The notes: generated by a model from the sequence alone, not told the origin. Shown: positions 23,601 to 36,698, counted from the stretch's first letter. The stretch: DNA of 64,000 nt from Ampelomyces quisqualis (GCA_018398575.1 JAGTXZ010000018.1:1426001-1490000); one strand, 5' to 3'. Program-made: numbers and translations.

Positions 23601-26099
23601 GTCCTTACACGGGCCTGAAGGATGGGTTCTTGCGCACACTGCGCTCCGAAAACGATAGCAAGCGCATCATATCTCTCTCTCTCGAGGACGATGCACCCAA
23701 CACCAATGGTTCCTTGGAGCACATCACACAAGTCTTCCGCTTAGCTTTCGAGACCGACTCTCCCGAGTCCGAGTACAGCGTTCGCGCCGGACAAATCTCA
23801 ACTCGCCGTCTCATTATTGAAGACAACGCCAACAGAAACCTAGCCGAGTCAATTCACCCACACACTCGACAAGAAGCGTGGTCGACCGGTCCGCCCGTCA
23901 AGCTCCGCATCGGAACGCGAGGCTCGCTCGACACACTGCGCTTCATCGAGGACGACGACACACGCGACACTCTCGGCGCAACAGAAGTCGAGATTGAGAA
24001 TCGCGCGTGGCCGATTGGATTCCGCGATGTATTTGTTGCGCTGGACCGACTGGACGAGAATGAATTTGGAACAGATTGCGCGGGCATCGTCAAGCGGGTT
24101 GGCGAAAAGGTGACTTCTATGAAACCCGGAGACCGCGTGTGTGCATCGTTTTTCGAGACTATCAAAACATATGTGTACCGCGATGAGACGGATGTGTTCA
24201 AGATTCCCGACTCCATGTCCTTGGAGGAAGCGTGTGGAGTTATTAATCCTGCTCTGACGGCATGGTACTCGCTCATGGACGTTGCTCGGCTGACCAAGGA
24301 CGACAAGATCCTCATTCATTCCGCGGCGGGTGGGACAGGGCAGTTGGCTGTACAGGTTGCGAAGATGGTGGGAGCCGAGATCTTTGTCACGGTGGGTTAT
24401 GAGCATAAGAAGCAGCTGCTGATGGATGAGTACGGTATTCCTGCTTCGCACATCTTTTACAGCCGCGACCTCAGCTTTGCGCAGGGTGTTATGCGCGTGA
24501 CCAAGGGCTACGGAGTGGATGTCGTGCTGAATTCACTTACAGGCGAAGGGTTGCGCGCATCGTGGGACTGTATAGCGCCTTGCGGACGATTCGTGGAGAT
24601 TGGAAAGGCTGACATTTACTCGAATGCGCCGTTGCCAATGGCGGCATTTAGAAACAATGTTTCCTTCCTCGCGGTCGATCTTCGCCATATGCGCTATCAC
24701 AAGCTGCATTTGATGAGGAAGGTCTTTACGACCACTATGCAGCGAGTACTAGATGGAACGCTGCGTTGCCCCGCTCCGTGCCATATTTTCTCGGTCACGA
24801 ATATCCAGGACGCGTTTCGGTTCATTCAAGGTGGGCAGAACACGGGTCGGGTCGTTGTTACAGTCGAGCCAGAAGACAAGGTTCAGGTATGTACTCGGCG
24901 CCAATGCAATGACGACGTGAACTTACATGAAATAGAAACATCTTACTCGACGGAAACCCTGTGCCTTTGACCAGCATGCTGTATACATGGTCGCTGGAGG
25001 ACTGGGTGGAATCGGGCGCTCTATCCTGCGCTGGATGGCCTCTCGAGGCGCAAAGCACTTGATTGTGCCTTCGAGGTCCGGTGCAGCCTCGAATGAAGCC
25101 ATACAGGTAGTCGCTGAGCTATCCGATCTGGGCGTCAACATAGTCACGCCCAAGTGCGACTTGTCTTCAGCAGACTCAATCCAGCACATGCTCTCTGAGT
25201 GTGCAAACATGGGCCCCATTCAAGGCTGTATCAACGCGACCATGGTGCTCCAGGACTCGATATTTGAGAACATGACCCAGACCCAGTGGAGCACGACTGT
25301 GCGCTCCAAGGTTGAAACATCCTGGAACCTACACACCTACCTTCCCGAGGCCTTGGACTTTTTTGTTCTGCTCTCATCTGCATCAGGCATCTTAGGAAAC
25401 GTCAGCCAGGCAAATTACGCGGCTGGTTGCACGTTTCAAGACGCACTCGCTCGGTTCCGCATGCAGCATGGACATAATTCTACGTCCATTGACCTCGGCC
25501 TCATGCGCACTGTTGGCATCGTCGCCGAGACCGAAGAGCTGCAGAAGAATTTTGAAAAATACACGGGCCTGACGGCGATCGAGGAAGAAGAATTCCTGGG
25601 GCTCTTGGATCTAATCTTCGACGGCGAATGGTATTCGTCGAGCTCAATAGCAACGGACCAGATCACCATGGGCATCGTGCCCCCAGCAGAGCTTCGAGTT
25701 CCAGAGGGCGAATTACCGCTCGAACATCTAAATAACACGCTTTTCGCTTACTTCAACAGAACGCGTGGAGCTTCAAGCATGACTGGCGGCGATGACAGCC
25801 TGAAGTCAGCAGCGTTGTTTCGGCAAGCCAAGACGATGGAGGAAATGGCGTCCGTTGTAGTGGATGCGGTCAAGCAGAAGTTGGCACGCGGACTGTCCAT
25901 CACACCAGAGGAGGTGGATTCGAGTCGGCCTATGCATTTGCACGGCGTGGACTCGCTGGTTGCAGTGGAGCTGAGGAATTGGATGAACAAGGAGTTCGCT
26001 GCAGATGTGCCCGTGTTTGAATTAATGAGCGGAAAGTCGATTGCGGCAATTGGGCAGCTCGTTGCAAAGACGAGCCAGGTAAAAGTAGCGCGCTCGTAA
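17682..26099 (+). CDS. Highly reducing type I iterative polyketide synthase (KS-AT-DH-MT-ER-KR-ACP)
   Basis: Nine exons: 17682-17852, 17907-18051, 18104-18372, 18422-18764, 18812-18902, 18949-19105, 19154-20153, 20229-24886, 24936-26099 (introns 46-75 bp), encoding 2665 residues. Domains with visible catalytic residues: KS with Cys174 (NTACSSS), His309 (EGHGTGT), His349; AT with Ser768 (GHSSGE); DH with His1101 (DHVIDG) and Asp1295 (VLDNCLQ); C-methyltransferase with SAM motif LEVGSGTGG near 1565; ER with [11 protein letters not shown] near 2093; KR with GGLGGIG near 2299 and Tyr2439; ACP with the phosphopantetheine Ser2618 (GVDSL). The protein ends after the ACP with no thioesterase or reductase, so release must be in trans, and the oxoamine synthase just upstream is the obvious candidate. 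All core residues are intact. The first KS exons are split by six short introns, whereas exon 8 alone covers most of AT to ER. A repetitive Thr/Ser/Asn linker separates KS and AT. Product: probably a fully or variably reduced, methylated chain with an amino-ketone terminus; unknown. Confidence 0.93.
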
Positions 26100-26326
26100 A
26101 GATCTAGAAGTTACGTAGTAGTCTTACCGGTACTAATTTGCGCGCGTATTTTTTGCCTAGAGAAGAGTTGTTACCTCTTAGCAGTCTATCCAAATGTAGG
26201 TATTTTGCCTACTACATAATACTTGCTCACTCTACTGTCGTGGAAATTACCTCTTGAGTTTATGGAGCTTAAGGATTCTTTTGCTCTGCTACATCTACTA
26301 TCTAACCCCTAGAAGTATTGTACTCC

Positions 26327-26431
26327 CCTACTTAACACTCTCCTGCTTAACACTCTCCTACTTAATACTCTCCTACTTAACACTCTCCTAGTCAACAATT
26401 TTCTACTTAATAATTTTCTACTTCAACATTA
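26327..26431. repeat. 15-bp minisatellite, about seven copies
   Basis: Tandem units of the form CCTACTTAACACTCT starting every 15 bp from 26327. The first four are nearly identical and the last three are diverged towards A/T. Confidence 0.85.
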
Positions 26432-28234
26432 CACTCCAAGGCTAGGTCAGGTCCGTTCAGGAATGCGAATATATAGTAACTAGATATTACAATAAATTTG
26501 GCAAGGACAAGGGTCTACATTCTACCGCTTGGCAAGACCTACCTAGAGAAATATGCAGTTTCCTAAACCAAAGTCAGAGCATCAGAAGAGGTGCCGAAAG
26601 CGCAGCGGACATCGAAAAAGTCAAGGGTGAGGGCAATATCAAACTGTGAACAGTTCCTGCTTTGGAATTGGTAAACCGTCTTGGCGGTCGTTGGTCTTCC
26701 GTGTATTGGCCAGCGTGGCTGGGTCCAGCACACTTTCGTTCAAGTTTATTTGCACTCGGACAGTCGACGTCTCGGTTCAGATTGGGAACGGTATATAACC
26801 ATTGCGTAGTGATAGCTACATCAGCGCATGAGGCTTGGCGTTATATTCCCCACCGAGCAGTCTTTCAAGCAAGGATTGTACACACTGCTGCAGTAGTAGT
26901 CAGGAACTGTTCGCCTTGATCCCACTACATTGCGTCAGGTGTTTGGTTGCTCGATAACTGGTGGAGGAATTGTTTGGGCGGGGGCGTAACTTACGTGCTC
27001 GACGATGCATCCCCTCCCATCGATACCTGTCTACAACCTCTGTGAATCCGCTGCGATAGTTCAACCAGCTGTGCGGAGACGTGAAAGCTGTTCTCAGCGG
27101 TGTAATGTTCTGGGACCACCAAACACGGTAAAAATCCAGATAGCTATACAGCCTCCTGACAAACATGGGCAGAGTTTTCAGGGCTTACTGCGCACCGACA
27201 AGTAGAATCGACCGAACTGACATCAGACCACAGCCATTGCGAGTCGACTCCCAAGTCCCATTCATTCCAGCTCTTAAGCGACAGGAAGCGACAAAGCCGA
27301 GCATAAACTCAACCTGACGGGACAACCATTTTGCGGCACAGAGGTTTCTTACAAGGGGGAAGTTGGCAAGCGTCTTTCCACGCTGCCATACATGCCGACA
27401 AATTCTCCTTCAGAAGACAACTCCATCACCGATCAGCTTCGCCCTCGCCTGACGTTGAAGTATTCGCAAGAGTACATGGACAGCTTGCTATGTTTCACCT
27501 CGAGGGCTCGTTGGCGCGAGAAACTGTACGCATACGATTCGCTTGCACCGGAACTGCTATCCAATGTATCCATGTCCTCTTCCGTGCAGTTGGACGCTGG
27601 CAATCGAAGCCTGAAGATCCCGGAGTGGGGCGTCGTGTGTGATTCTTGCGCGGGTCGGCAGCATGAGGATGTAGACAGTGTGAGACTTGATTGTGGTGCT
27701 GTGGGTGCTGGGGCCAGAATATAGACGGTCACGGCGTGACGAGGGCGTGGGAGAGGTAGGAGGTAGCGCTGAGTAGAAGAAACGTGGAAGATCCTAGTCG
27801 AGTGATGACGATAGTATGAAGTCTTGCATCTCATGAAAGTTCCGTGTGACGGGGTTGGTAGATTCATTCTTCTGTCGGCATGGTTTGGCTTTCGTTTGTG
27901 CTGTGTCATTGTTTGTGGCTGTCACGTTCGAGTCAGTGAACATGCTGTGCCTCGAGGAGATGTAAAGAAGGTTCGAGTACCGGGGTGTAATAGGCCAGCA
28001 TCTGGAACTCGAACCTATCTATCACACATGTCAACTGAGGATGCTAGCGCCAATGTGCATAGTTGGTGACTTGGACACACGCTGAGCAAGATCAAGCGGC
28101 CTGCAGAGATTTTCAAATACAGTCTTATCTCGACTAATGATATATTCGAATTGTTCGGATTGCTTCTCTGGAGGAAGGTATTGGTTGTCGTCGTGTTGGG
28201 TATCTTCGACTTTAATCTTACTAATCCAGCTTAC

Positions 28235-28242
28235 TAACCATC
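28235..28242 (+). repeat. Target-site duplication, left copy (TAACCATC)
   Basis: Direct repeat identical to 48190-48197, directly abutting the terminal inverted repeats of the 19.9-kb element. Confidence 0.7.
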
Positions 28243-28263
28243 TATAGCCCGCAACAAACAAAT
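28243..28263 (+). repeat. Left terminal inverted repeat of the large element
   Basis: Starts TATAGC and contains CCGCAACAAACAAAT, matching the inverted right end at 48169-48189 with three mismatches, two of them transitions. Confidence 0.75.
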
Positions 28264-28480
28264 ATGAATCAAATATCTGATTTAATTTGTTTAGTTGTAA
28301 CCAAACAAGCAAATTGAATATGGGCAGCTGTTTTTACTAAACAAACAAATCTACAGATTGTGATATTTGCAAATATTTGCAAATGTTTAGTGTTTTGATA
28401 TATAGCTGCGTTTTGGCTACGTTTTGGCATTGTAATCGTGTTAAACTTACCCCTGATAACGCTACACCTAGCTAGATCTA

Positions 28481-28610
28481 GTTACATAACCTAGTTACAT
28501 AACCTTGTTACATAACCTTGTTACATAACCTTGTTATATAATCTAGTTACATAACCTTGTTACATAACCTAGTTACATAATCTTGTTATATAACCTAGTT
28601 ATGTAACTTA
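28481..28610. repeat. 13-bp subterminal minisatellite, ten copies
   Basis: Ten consecutive 13-bp units of the type GTTACATAACCTT, with A/T or C/T variants, close to the left end of the large element. Confidence 0.85.
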
Positions 28611-29415
28611 GTTACTGTCCTAGTTAATAACAACAGCTACTAGAGTATAAATGCAGTGTTAAATACCTAGCGCAGTGTTAATATACACTATAGTATTGTG
28701 TAAATTTACTTCTTTACACTACACGTAGAAGATATTTATACAGCTCTAGTGTATATTATACTATTATAGTGTTTTTTTGCCTATTTAATCTTATAGTATA
28801 TTATTTTATATTTTATTAAAATATATATAAAGTATATATTACGCAAAATTAATAAAAATACTACTATTGTTTTGCCTTAAGTAGTACGTTATTTAAGCTA
28901 GGTAAATAGTACTTACTAATACTACTTACTATATAAGACGTAGGTAAATGTTAACGTAGTTAAGCACAAAATCTTAAAAGCTATTAGGTTTTTAACTAGA
29001 AATATATTTAAAGTTAAACTAATTAATCTTTTTTTAATCTAACTTTAGCTGTTATTATAACCTGCAAGCAGTTCTTTATAATAGCATTTGCTATAGCGCT
29101 CTAAGCTTTTAGCAGATTAGAGATGTAAAGGTAAAGTTAATTATTTATTTAAACTAACACTTGTTACCTTTATAGCTATTTAAAACTAATTCTCTATAAT
29201 AGTAAATATTTTTATTAATAACTACTATAGTTGCTTATTAGTTAAACTACGTTAATAGGCTTTGCTAAGTACCTACTACTTATTACTAAAACTCTTAGAG
29301 GTTTGTGTTTAAGATAGTGTTAGTAAATACACTATAACTAAGTAGCCTTAGTTAAAAGTAGTAGACGTAGCAGGTGTTATAGCCTGCTAAGTCTTTAGTA
29401 ATCTTAACAACTACT

Positions 29416-29853
29416 TGTTACGATCTAGAATTAAACAACTAGAAGCCCTGCCTTATAAACACTAAAGTTCTGTAACTAAGTAGCAAGTTTAAGTTAAGAC
29501 GCTAAAGAACAGATTACGTAAGCGTACTAGCAAGTACTAGTAGGACTAGAAGAGCTTAGTATACTAGGACACACTAGGACAACAGAATCTAACTAAAGCA
29601 GATAGTATATAGGAACTATAATAAACCCTTATAGATTATTATGTTTAACTTATATTTTAACAACTTAAGTTAGTTACATTAAGCTATATAACCTTTGTTA
29701 CTCTTTTTAGAAAGCTTTAGCCTTTACTATCTTAGTAACAATACCCTCTATATCTAAAGCAACTCTATACTTATCTACAAAAACTAACTTTAGCTGTATA
29801 CTTAGTCTATACTAGTATTTTTATTGTTTGCTACTAGACTAATAGTCTTAATA
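29416..29853 (+). repeat. 5' LTR of gypsy element (438 bp)
   Basis: Aligns end to end without visible length change with 35772-36209. The differences seen are almost all transitions, with one transversion noticed (ACGT/AAGT near position 100 of the LTR). Confidence 0.92.
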
Positions 29854-32800
29854 CTTTAAACACTCTTATAATAAGCAGCAATATTGCAATAGATATACCT
29901 AAGTATTCCTAAGTAGGACAACCTAGACTTAAGGTTAATAAACCTAATCTCTACTATAGAGACTGCAATAAACTTAAGACCTAGATTTTTTAGTTTAATA
30001 GGCACTTCTACATAAAAGAAGACAAGATTAAGAATAATAATAAAGTTATCCTTGCTATAACTTATATAAAAAGTAATGCTAAAAAATAGGTACTTCTAAT
30101 TATTTAGAAGTATATAGACAATAATATTATAGACGCAGATAACACTAACTTTATAGAAGACTAGTAAACGTTTAAGATACGCTTACAGCAGATCTTCTTA
30201 CCTCTTAAAGAATCTGTAATTGCAGAACAAAAAATCTAAAGTCTAAAATAAACTTAATTAACTGCTAACTATACTAATGTTTTTTAATAATACGCTAAAC
30301 AAATCTAGTAGGACAATACTGCTCTAATGTATATGTATAAATAAGGCCTTAAGGCTACTATATAAGCTAAACTTATACGCAGTAAAACATATATTACTAC
30401 TTTTAAAAAACTTTAGAATAAAGCTATTTGCCTAGACAACAAACTTTATAAATTAGTACTTAAAGATAAGTTATACTCTTTACGTCTACTACAGGAATAT
30501 AAAGGATTTTACTTAAACAAAAGATATTAGAGATAAATATAACTAAATAAAGGATAATAGCGCTACTATCCTAGATAAGAAACTTACTAACTACGCCTAC
30601 TAGGAGTATACTTAGAGTATAGACCTAAAGCTATGCACTTAGACAACCTTAATAAAGGCTTAGAACAAAAAAGTTACTTAAGGAAACAACTATAAGAGGA
30701 TAGGCCTAATAAGAATAAAATTACTTATTATAACTGTAATAAGGTTAGATATTATGCGCAAGACTGTTACTCTAAGAATAAAGTTATACGCTAGCTTAAT
30801 GTGTTAACTAACGCTTTAGAGAAAGATATTAAAGAATAGATTATAATTAAAGATTAACTTATTATCTAAACAACTAATAGACTAATAATAGTAGAATAGA
30901 TAGAAGACACTTCTACTATATTATCTAATAATAAGGTCTTAACTAACTCTATGTTACTACACAATTAGGAACAAGACTATAACATTAAATAATTCTAATA
31001 GATAGGATTACTCTTACTGTAAACGCAACAAAACATTTACAACTAGTATAACTAAAGTAATAAAGTTAACTAAGAACATATAGAACAATATTACTAATCT
31101 TTACAAGAATATTATACTCTTAGCCTATAGACAAATAAGTACTCTTTAAGAATAGATAGAGTTATAGAGGAAGAACAATTGCTACACCTAGGAAACAGAG
31201 TCTATAGAATATAGGATCTACAAGAAACTAAGAGAGTTTATAATACTTAGGAAGACTAAGAACTTATACTAGACAAGCTAGATATACACTTACTACTAGC
31301 TAGCCCTAAACTAGTGCGCTAGAATACAATAGTTAGAGGACTATATTAAGAGGCAGACGCAGATAAACTATATAAGACGTGCTGTAACTTATATACAAAG
31401 TAGACATACTATACTAACAATAGGTAAGTATTAATACTAAACCTTATACTTATAGAATACTAAAATAGAAAGGTAAATAGATTGTATTAAATCTTACTTA
31501 TAGACAGATACTTATAGGATCCTTATAATCTAAAATAAAGACTTCTATTATAGACAGCGTGCAATAGTAACTACTGCCTAATATATTATAGTAGTAAAAT
31601 TAACTAATACTTTTCTTAGTAGAAGAAACCTTATAAGTACTAATAGTATAGTTACTCTAAGGATACCTACGCAAATTACCTATATAACAAATAAAATATA
31701 GAAAGTTTTCTTAACGTATTAGAAGAAGAAAGTACATCTAATAGAATGCTTGTTAATAGCAGCTGCATAAACTATACCTAGCAGTTCTGCTTATAACTAG
31801 AGTATAAGAAGCACTATAATAACAAAGAAGCTAACAGATATAGAAAGAATAAGTCTTTTTTAGAGTTAACTTTAGACTTTAGAAAAGAGATCTAAAGCTG
31901 CAACGCAATTAACTTAGCTAAGCTTATAAAACTTATAGTAAAAGTTAATAGAAAAAGGATAAAGGCGCTTCTAGATTTAGGATTGCAAGCAAACTATATT
32001 TTAGGTAATACCTTGTTAAGAGCTAGGCTCTAACCTTGCTAGAAACAATAATTATATAAACTTTATATTGCAAATAGAAAGTAGATACCTAACAAGTTAC
32101 TTATTAGATATAAGACTACTATAGAACTTAACATCTAAAGAACTAAACAGGAAATATACTTAGACGTCTTTAGATTAGCTACTTATAACATTATATTAGG
32201 ACTTCTATAGTTTAGAGAGAATAGCCTATAGATAGACTAAGAGAAGATATCTATCTCTTTAAGGAATTACAACAATATAACAGATTCTAAGCCTATGTAT
32301 TAGCAGCGTTTAATAGTAGATAAAAAGACAATTAATAATATTACTTTAACTAAGACGCAGTTAAAGACATAACTAGTTAACTTAGACAATTAAGAAAGAA
32401 ATACTAATATATTACAAGTTTTAGAGAAACGTGTAACTCCTAATATACCTAAGGAATATAGAAAGTTTAAGAAACTATTCTTAAAAGAAACAGGTCTAAA
32501 AGCACTGCCTAAGCATTAGGAGTAAGACTACAAGATTGTCCTAGAAGAAGAGAAAAGGCTAACCTTTAGACTAATCTACAGATTATTAGAAAAAGAGCTA
32601 GAAGCACTCTACGAGTATATCTAAGTAAACCTAAAAAAAGGTTTTATTTAAGCATTAGAATTACTAGCTAAATACCTAATTATATTTGTACTAAAGAAGA
32701 ACAGCAAACTACAACTATGTATTAACTTTTAAAAACTTAATAACATTATAGTTAAGAATTAATACTTACTACCTAACATTTTAGAACTATAGAATTAACT

Positions 32801-35771
32801 AGCTTATACAAAGATCTTTACAGCATTAGATCTAAAAGGCGCGTACAACCTTATATGTATAAAGAAAGGCAAAGAATAGAAAATAGCGTTTAGAACACGC
32901 TACAGCTACTATAAGTACTTAGTAATACTATTTAGTCTTACTAACGCCTTAGCAACATATTAAGCACTTATTAACAATGTGCTTTAAGAACACCTTAATA
33001 TATTTGTTATTACATACCTTAACAATATCTTTATCTATTTAAAAAATAAGAAAGAATATATAGAATATGTTTATACAATTCTAACACTACTAGAAAAGTT
33101 TTCTTTAGTAATAGACTTTAACAAATGTAAATAGCACTAGAAAGAAGTAGAATTCTTAGAATGTATAGTTAGAAAGAATAAAGTATAAATAAGCAAAGAC
33201 AAGATTAAAGTTGTTAGAGATTAGCTAACGCCTACTATAGTTAAAGACATCTAATCTTTCTTAGGCTTTGTTAACTTTAATTAACAGTTTATTTAGAACT
33301 TCTTACTAATTACTACGCTACTTACTAAACTTATACAAAAAGACATACCTTAGAGATAGATAGAAGAATAAAGCTAGGCATTTAAGACGCTTAAAGACGC
33401 TTATATAGCACTACCTATTCTTATTGTATTTAGAAGTAGAAAGCTACTTAGATTTGAAACTAACGTATTAGATTTAGCAATTAGAATATATGTAAAACAA
33501 AAACAAGATAAAAAATAGCACCTAATAGCCTACTACTTACAAAAGTTTACACTACTAGAAGAAAATTACAATATATATAACAAAGAACTACTTGCAATTG
33601 TAGTAGCACTTAAATATTAGAGAATCTATATAAAGAGTTGCTTAGATCTTACAATATACTTAGACTATAAAAACCTAATAACTTTTACTACTACTAAAGT
33701 ACTTAATTAAAGACAAGTACAATAGTTAGAGATATTAGGATAATATAAGTTTAAAATTGTCTATACACCTAAAAAAGACAATAGCAGAGTAGACGCTTTT
33801 AGCTAAAAATTAGATATTGTTAGAACTAAAACTATTAACAGCTTAAGCATTCTTAAAAGATAAAATAATAGATCTCTTAGACTAGTAAGATACATTAATA
33901 ACTTAATAATAAAAATTAAAATTAATATCCTAGAAGAACTACAAGAATTAATTATATAACAACACTATAATAACACTATACATAGTTATTCTAGAGTAAG
34001 CTAAACTATAGAACTAATTTAACAGAATTACTAGTTTAGAAATATAAAGAACAAAATAAGCACTTATATTAAGAAATGTGTAGACTGTTAACGTAACAAA
34101 CACAGTATATACGCACCTTACAAAGAAATGCAGCTAATAGAGCTCCTAACTAAGCCTTAGACTAACATATTAATAGACTTTGTAACAGGACTACTACTGT
34201 TAAAAGACCCTACTACAGGATTAGCTTATAACGCTATTATAGTTATAGTAGATTGCTTTACAAAATACGCTATAATACTACTCTTTTAATAAGACTATAC
34301 AGCTATTTAGCTAGCGCACGTGCTTAAGGATAGACTTATTAGATACTATAGCATACTAAAGTTAATTATTAGCGATTAAGACAAACTCTTTACGTCAAAT
34401 TATTAGACTACCTTAATAGCAGAAATTAGGACGTAATAGAAGCTATTAACAGCTTACTATTCTTAAACTAACAGCTAAATAGAAAGAATAAACAGAACTA
34501 TAAAGACGTATCTTAAGATATATAGTAACCTGTAATAGATAAATTAGGTTTTGCTATTACTAATAGTATAGTTAGCCTATAATAACAAATTGTCTAAAGC
34601 TATAGATAAGATGCTATACTTTGCAAACTATAAACAATATCTAAATCTTTTTACAAGAACATTACCTAGCTTAAAAGCTAAAGCTGCTATACAGACAGTA
34701 GAAGAAATAAAGAAAACCTATAGTAAAATAAAAGAACAAATATAACACGCTTAGACACAAAGCATCTTATATGTTAATTAAAAACAAAAAACAGTACTTT
34801 AGCTAAAAGAGGGGGATAAAGTGTATCTCTACACTAAAAATCTACGCATAAAACAACTAAGCAAAGAACTTAACTACGTTAAAGTTAGACTGTTTTTAAT
34901 TTTAAAAAGAAACAAACTAGTTACGTATACACTTAAGCTTCTACTAGATGTAAAGATCTACCCTAGATTCTACGTAAGCCTACTAGAACTAGCTGACCTA
35001 GAAACACTATTATAGCAAACCTTCTGCTATAAACTAGAAAAAGAAAACAAGTTTAAAGTAGAAAGAATCCTTAATTACTAATAATACAGAATACAACCTA
35101 GCAAATAGGAATTCTTAGTAAAATAGTTAGAATACAACAAAATAGAAAATATATAGAAACTAGAAACAAACTTTACAAACTACTACTAGCTTTTAGCATA
35201 GTACTGTTAACACCTTTTTATAAAAAAGACTAATCTACTATTACAGTACCTAACGCTGCGTTAGGGTTTATAGACGCAATCTTAGAATTAAGTTGCTTAA
35301 TAGTTTTAAGCGCCTCTAGTTTGTCTATAGATAAGAGACCCTTATTAAAGATCTCTTGCTTCTTCTGTTGCAACAATTTCTTTTAGTTACAAAGCTTTCT
35401 AAGCTTTGTCTACGCCTAACGCGCTTGCTGCAGCGCAGCCTTAGCTATATCTTCTTTAACACAAAGCCTAGCCTTCTTAGCATCTTCTATTTGTTTAAGA
35501 CGCTCTATCTCTTTATTAACTTTTAAGAAATCTAGCAATAGTATATCTACTAGCTTGCAACGCGCAACGTTGCTACGTACGCAGTTTACGCACTTTGCAT
35601 TTAAAGAAAATAGCTTGTAAGGCAACTGCCTCTTTGCATAATAGGTATAAGAGACTATTGTAATAACACCTAAAGATTTAACTTAATTAGCTAGACAATT
35701 GCAATACTTTCTAGTACAGGACAGGATTAGTAAACTTATAAGGACATTAAGTTAAGGAAGGAGAGAGGTAG

Positions 35772-36209
35772 TGTTACAATCTAGGATTAAACAACTAAAA
35801 GCCTTGCCTTATAAACACTAAAGTTCTATAACTAAGTAGTAAGTTTAAGTTAAGACGCTAAGGAACAGATTAAGTAAGCGTACTAGTAAGTACTAGTAGG
35901 ACTAGAAGGGCTTAGCATACTAGAACACACTAGGACAACAGAATCTAACTAAAGCAGATAGTATATAAGAACTATAATAAACCCTTATAGATTATTGTGT
36001 TTAACTTATGTTTTAACAACTTAAGTTAGTTATATTAAGCTATATAACCTTTGTTACTCTTTTTAAAAAGCCCTAGCCTTTACTGTCTTAGTAATAATAC
36101 CCTCTATATCTAAAGCAACTCTGCACCTATCTGCAAAAACTAACCTTAGCTGTACACCTAGTCTACACTAGCATTCTTATTATTTGCTACTAGACTAACA
36201 GTCTTAACA
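35772..36209 (+). repeat. 3' LTR of gypsy element (438 bp)
   Basis: Matches the 5' LTR at 29416-29853. Preceded by a polypurine tract and followed by CTGCT, the right copy of the target duplication. Confidence 0.92.
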
Positions 36210-36584
36210 CTGCTGCCCTCTGTTAAGTAAAAGAGACTAGAAATAAGATCTAGATATATGCCTAAGAATACTATTAAATTAAGATTAGTTAACAAAGTTG
36301 TAAGTACTTATAGCCTATTAAAAGTTATTACGCGTGTAAGCTTAAGGCGCTGCGTAACTTTATAGCTATATAGGTTTAAATTCTACTTACGTCTTTTATA
36401 GTGTAGTAGCTTAAGTTTTGTAATTAGCTTTATACTTTTATAGCTACTACGCAGACAGTTACTCTTAGAGAGCTTAAGACGCTATATAATTTTATAGCTA
36501 TATATAATTAAAGCACTGTTATTAGTTAAGTACTAGATTTCTATTAAGACTTGTATGCTGTTTATACTAGAGTTTCTATTACCT

Positions 36585-36698
36585 AGCTACTTCTTAACTA
36601 TAAGAACTTTCTTTAATCTATTGCACTTAATAAAAGTAGCTAGCTACTTCTTAACTATAAGAACTTTCTTTAATCTATTACACTTAATAAAGGTAGTT
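36585..36698. repeat. 57-bp tandem duplication
   Basis: Two adjacent units (36585-36641, 36642-36698) starting AGCTACTTCTTAACTATAAG, nearly identical. The period is a multiple of three and would give a 19-residue protein repeat. Confidence 0.85.

Larger units (their letters stand above)
26100..28242. other. 2.1-kb region without recognised genes between PKS and transposon island
   Basis: The first 500 bp are A+T-rich and contain a minisatellite (26327-26431). The remainder has short overlapping frames on both strands near 27330-27910. The plus frame beginning at ATG 27392 (110 codons) is the only one that looks slightly protein-like, and I cannot assign it. No PKS-pathway gene such as a P450 is seen. 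Confidence 0.4.
29416..36209 (+). mobile_element. Ty3/gypsy chromovirus-type LTR retrotransposon, structurally complete, RIP-inactivated
   Basis: Two LTRs of 438 bp each bound a 6.8-kb element. They begin TGTTAC and end with TTAACA (mutated to TTAATA in the left copy). Flanks CTACT (29411-29415) and CTGCT (36210-36214) form a 5-bp target duplication differing by one transition. A purine tract (about 35753-35769) precedes the 3' LTR. Relics in order on the plus strand: gag zinc knuckle (about 30724-30770), aspartic protease (about 31960-32180, DLGLQANYI for an ancestral DSGA type), reverse transcriptase (about 32580-33230), RNase H (about 33480-33830), integrase (about 34080-34640) and a chromodomain (about 35040-35170). 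Every domain is broken by many TAG/TAA codons at former Trp and Gln positions, and the RT YxDD box reads YLNN, so both catalytic Asp are lost. It is inserted in the larger DNA element. Confidence 0.92.

Noticed and set aside
34821..35015. 64-codon frame as a real small gene
   Set aside because: It is the C-terminal part of the gypsy integrase region and lies between RIP stops.
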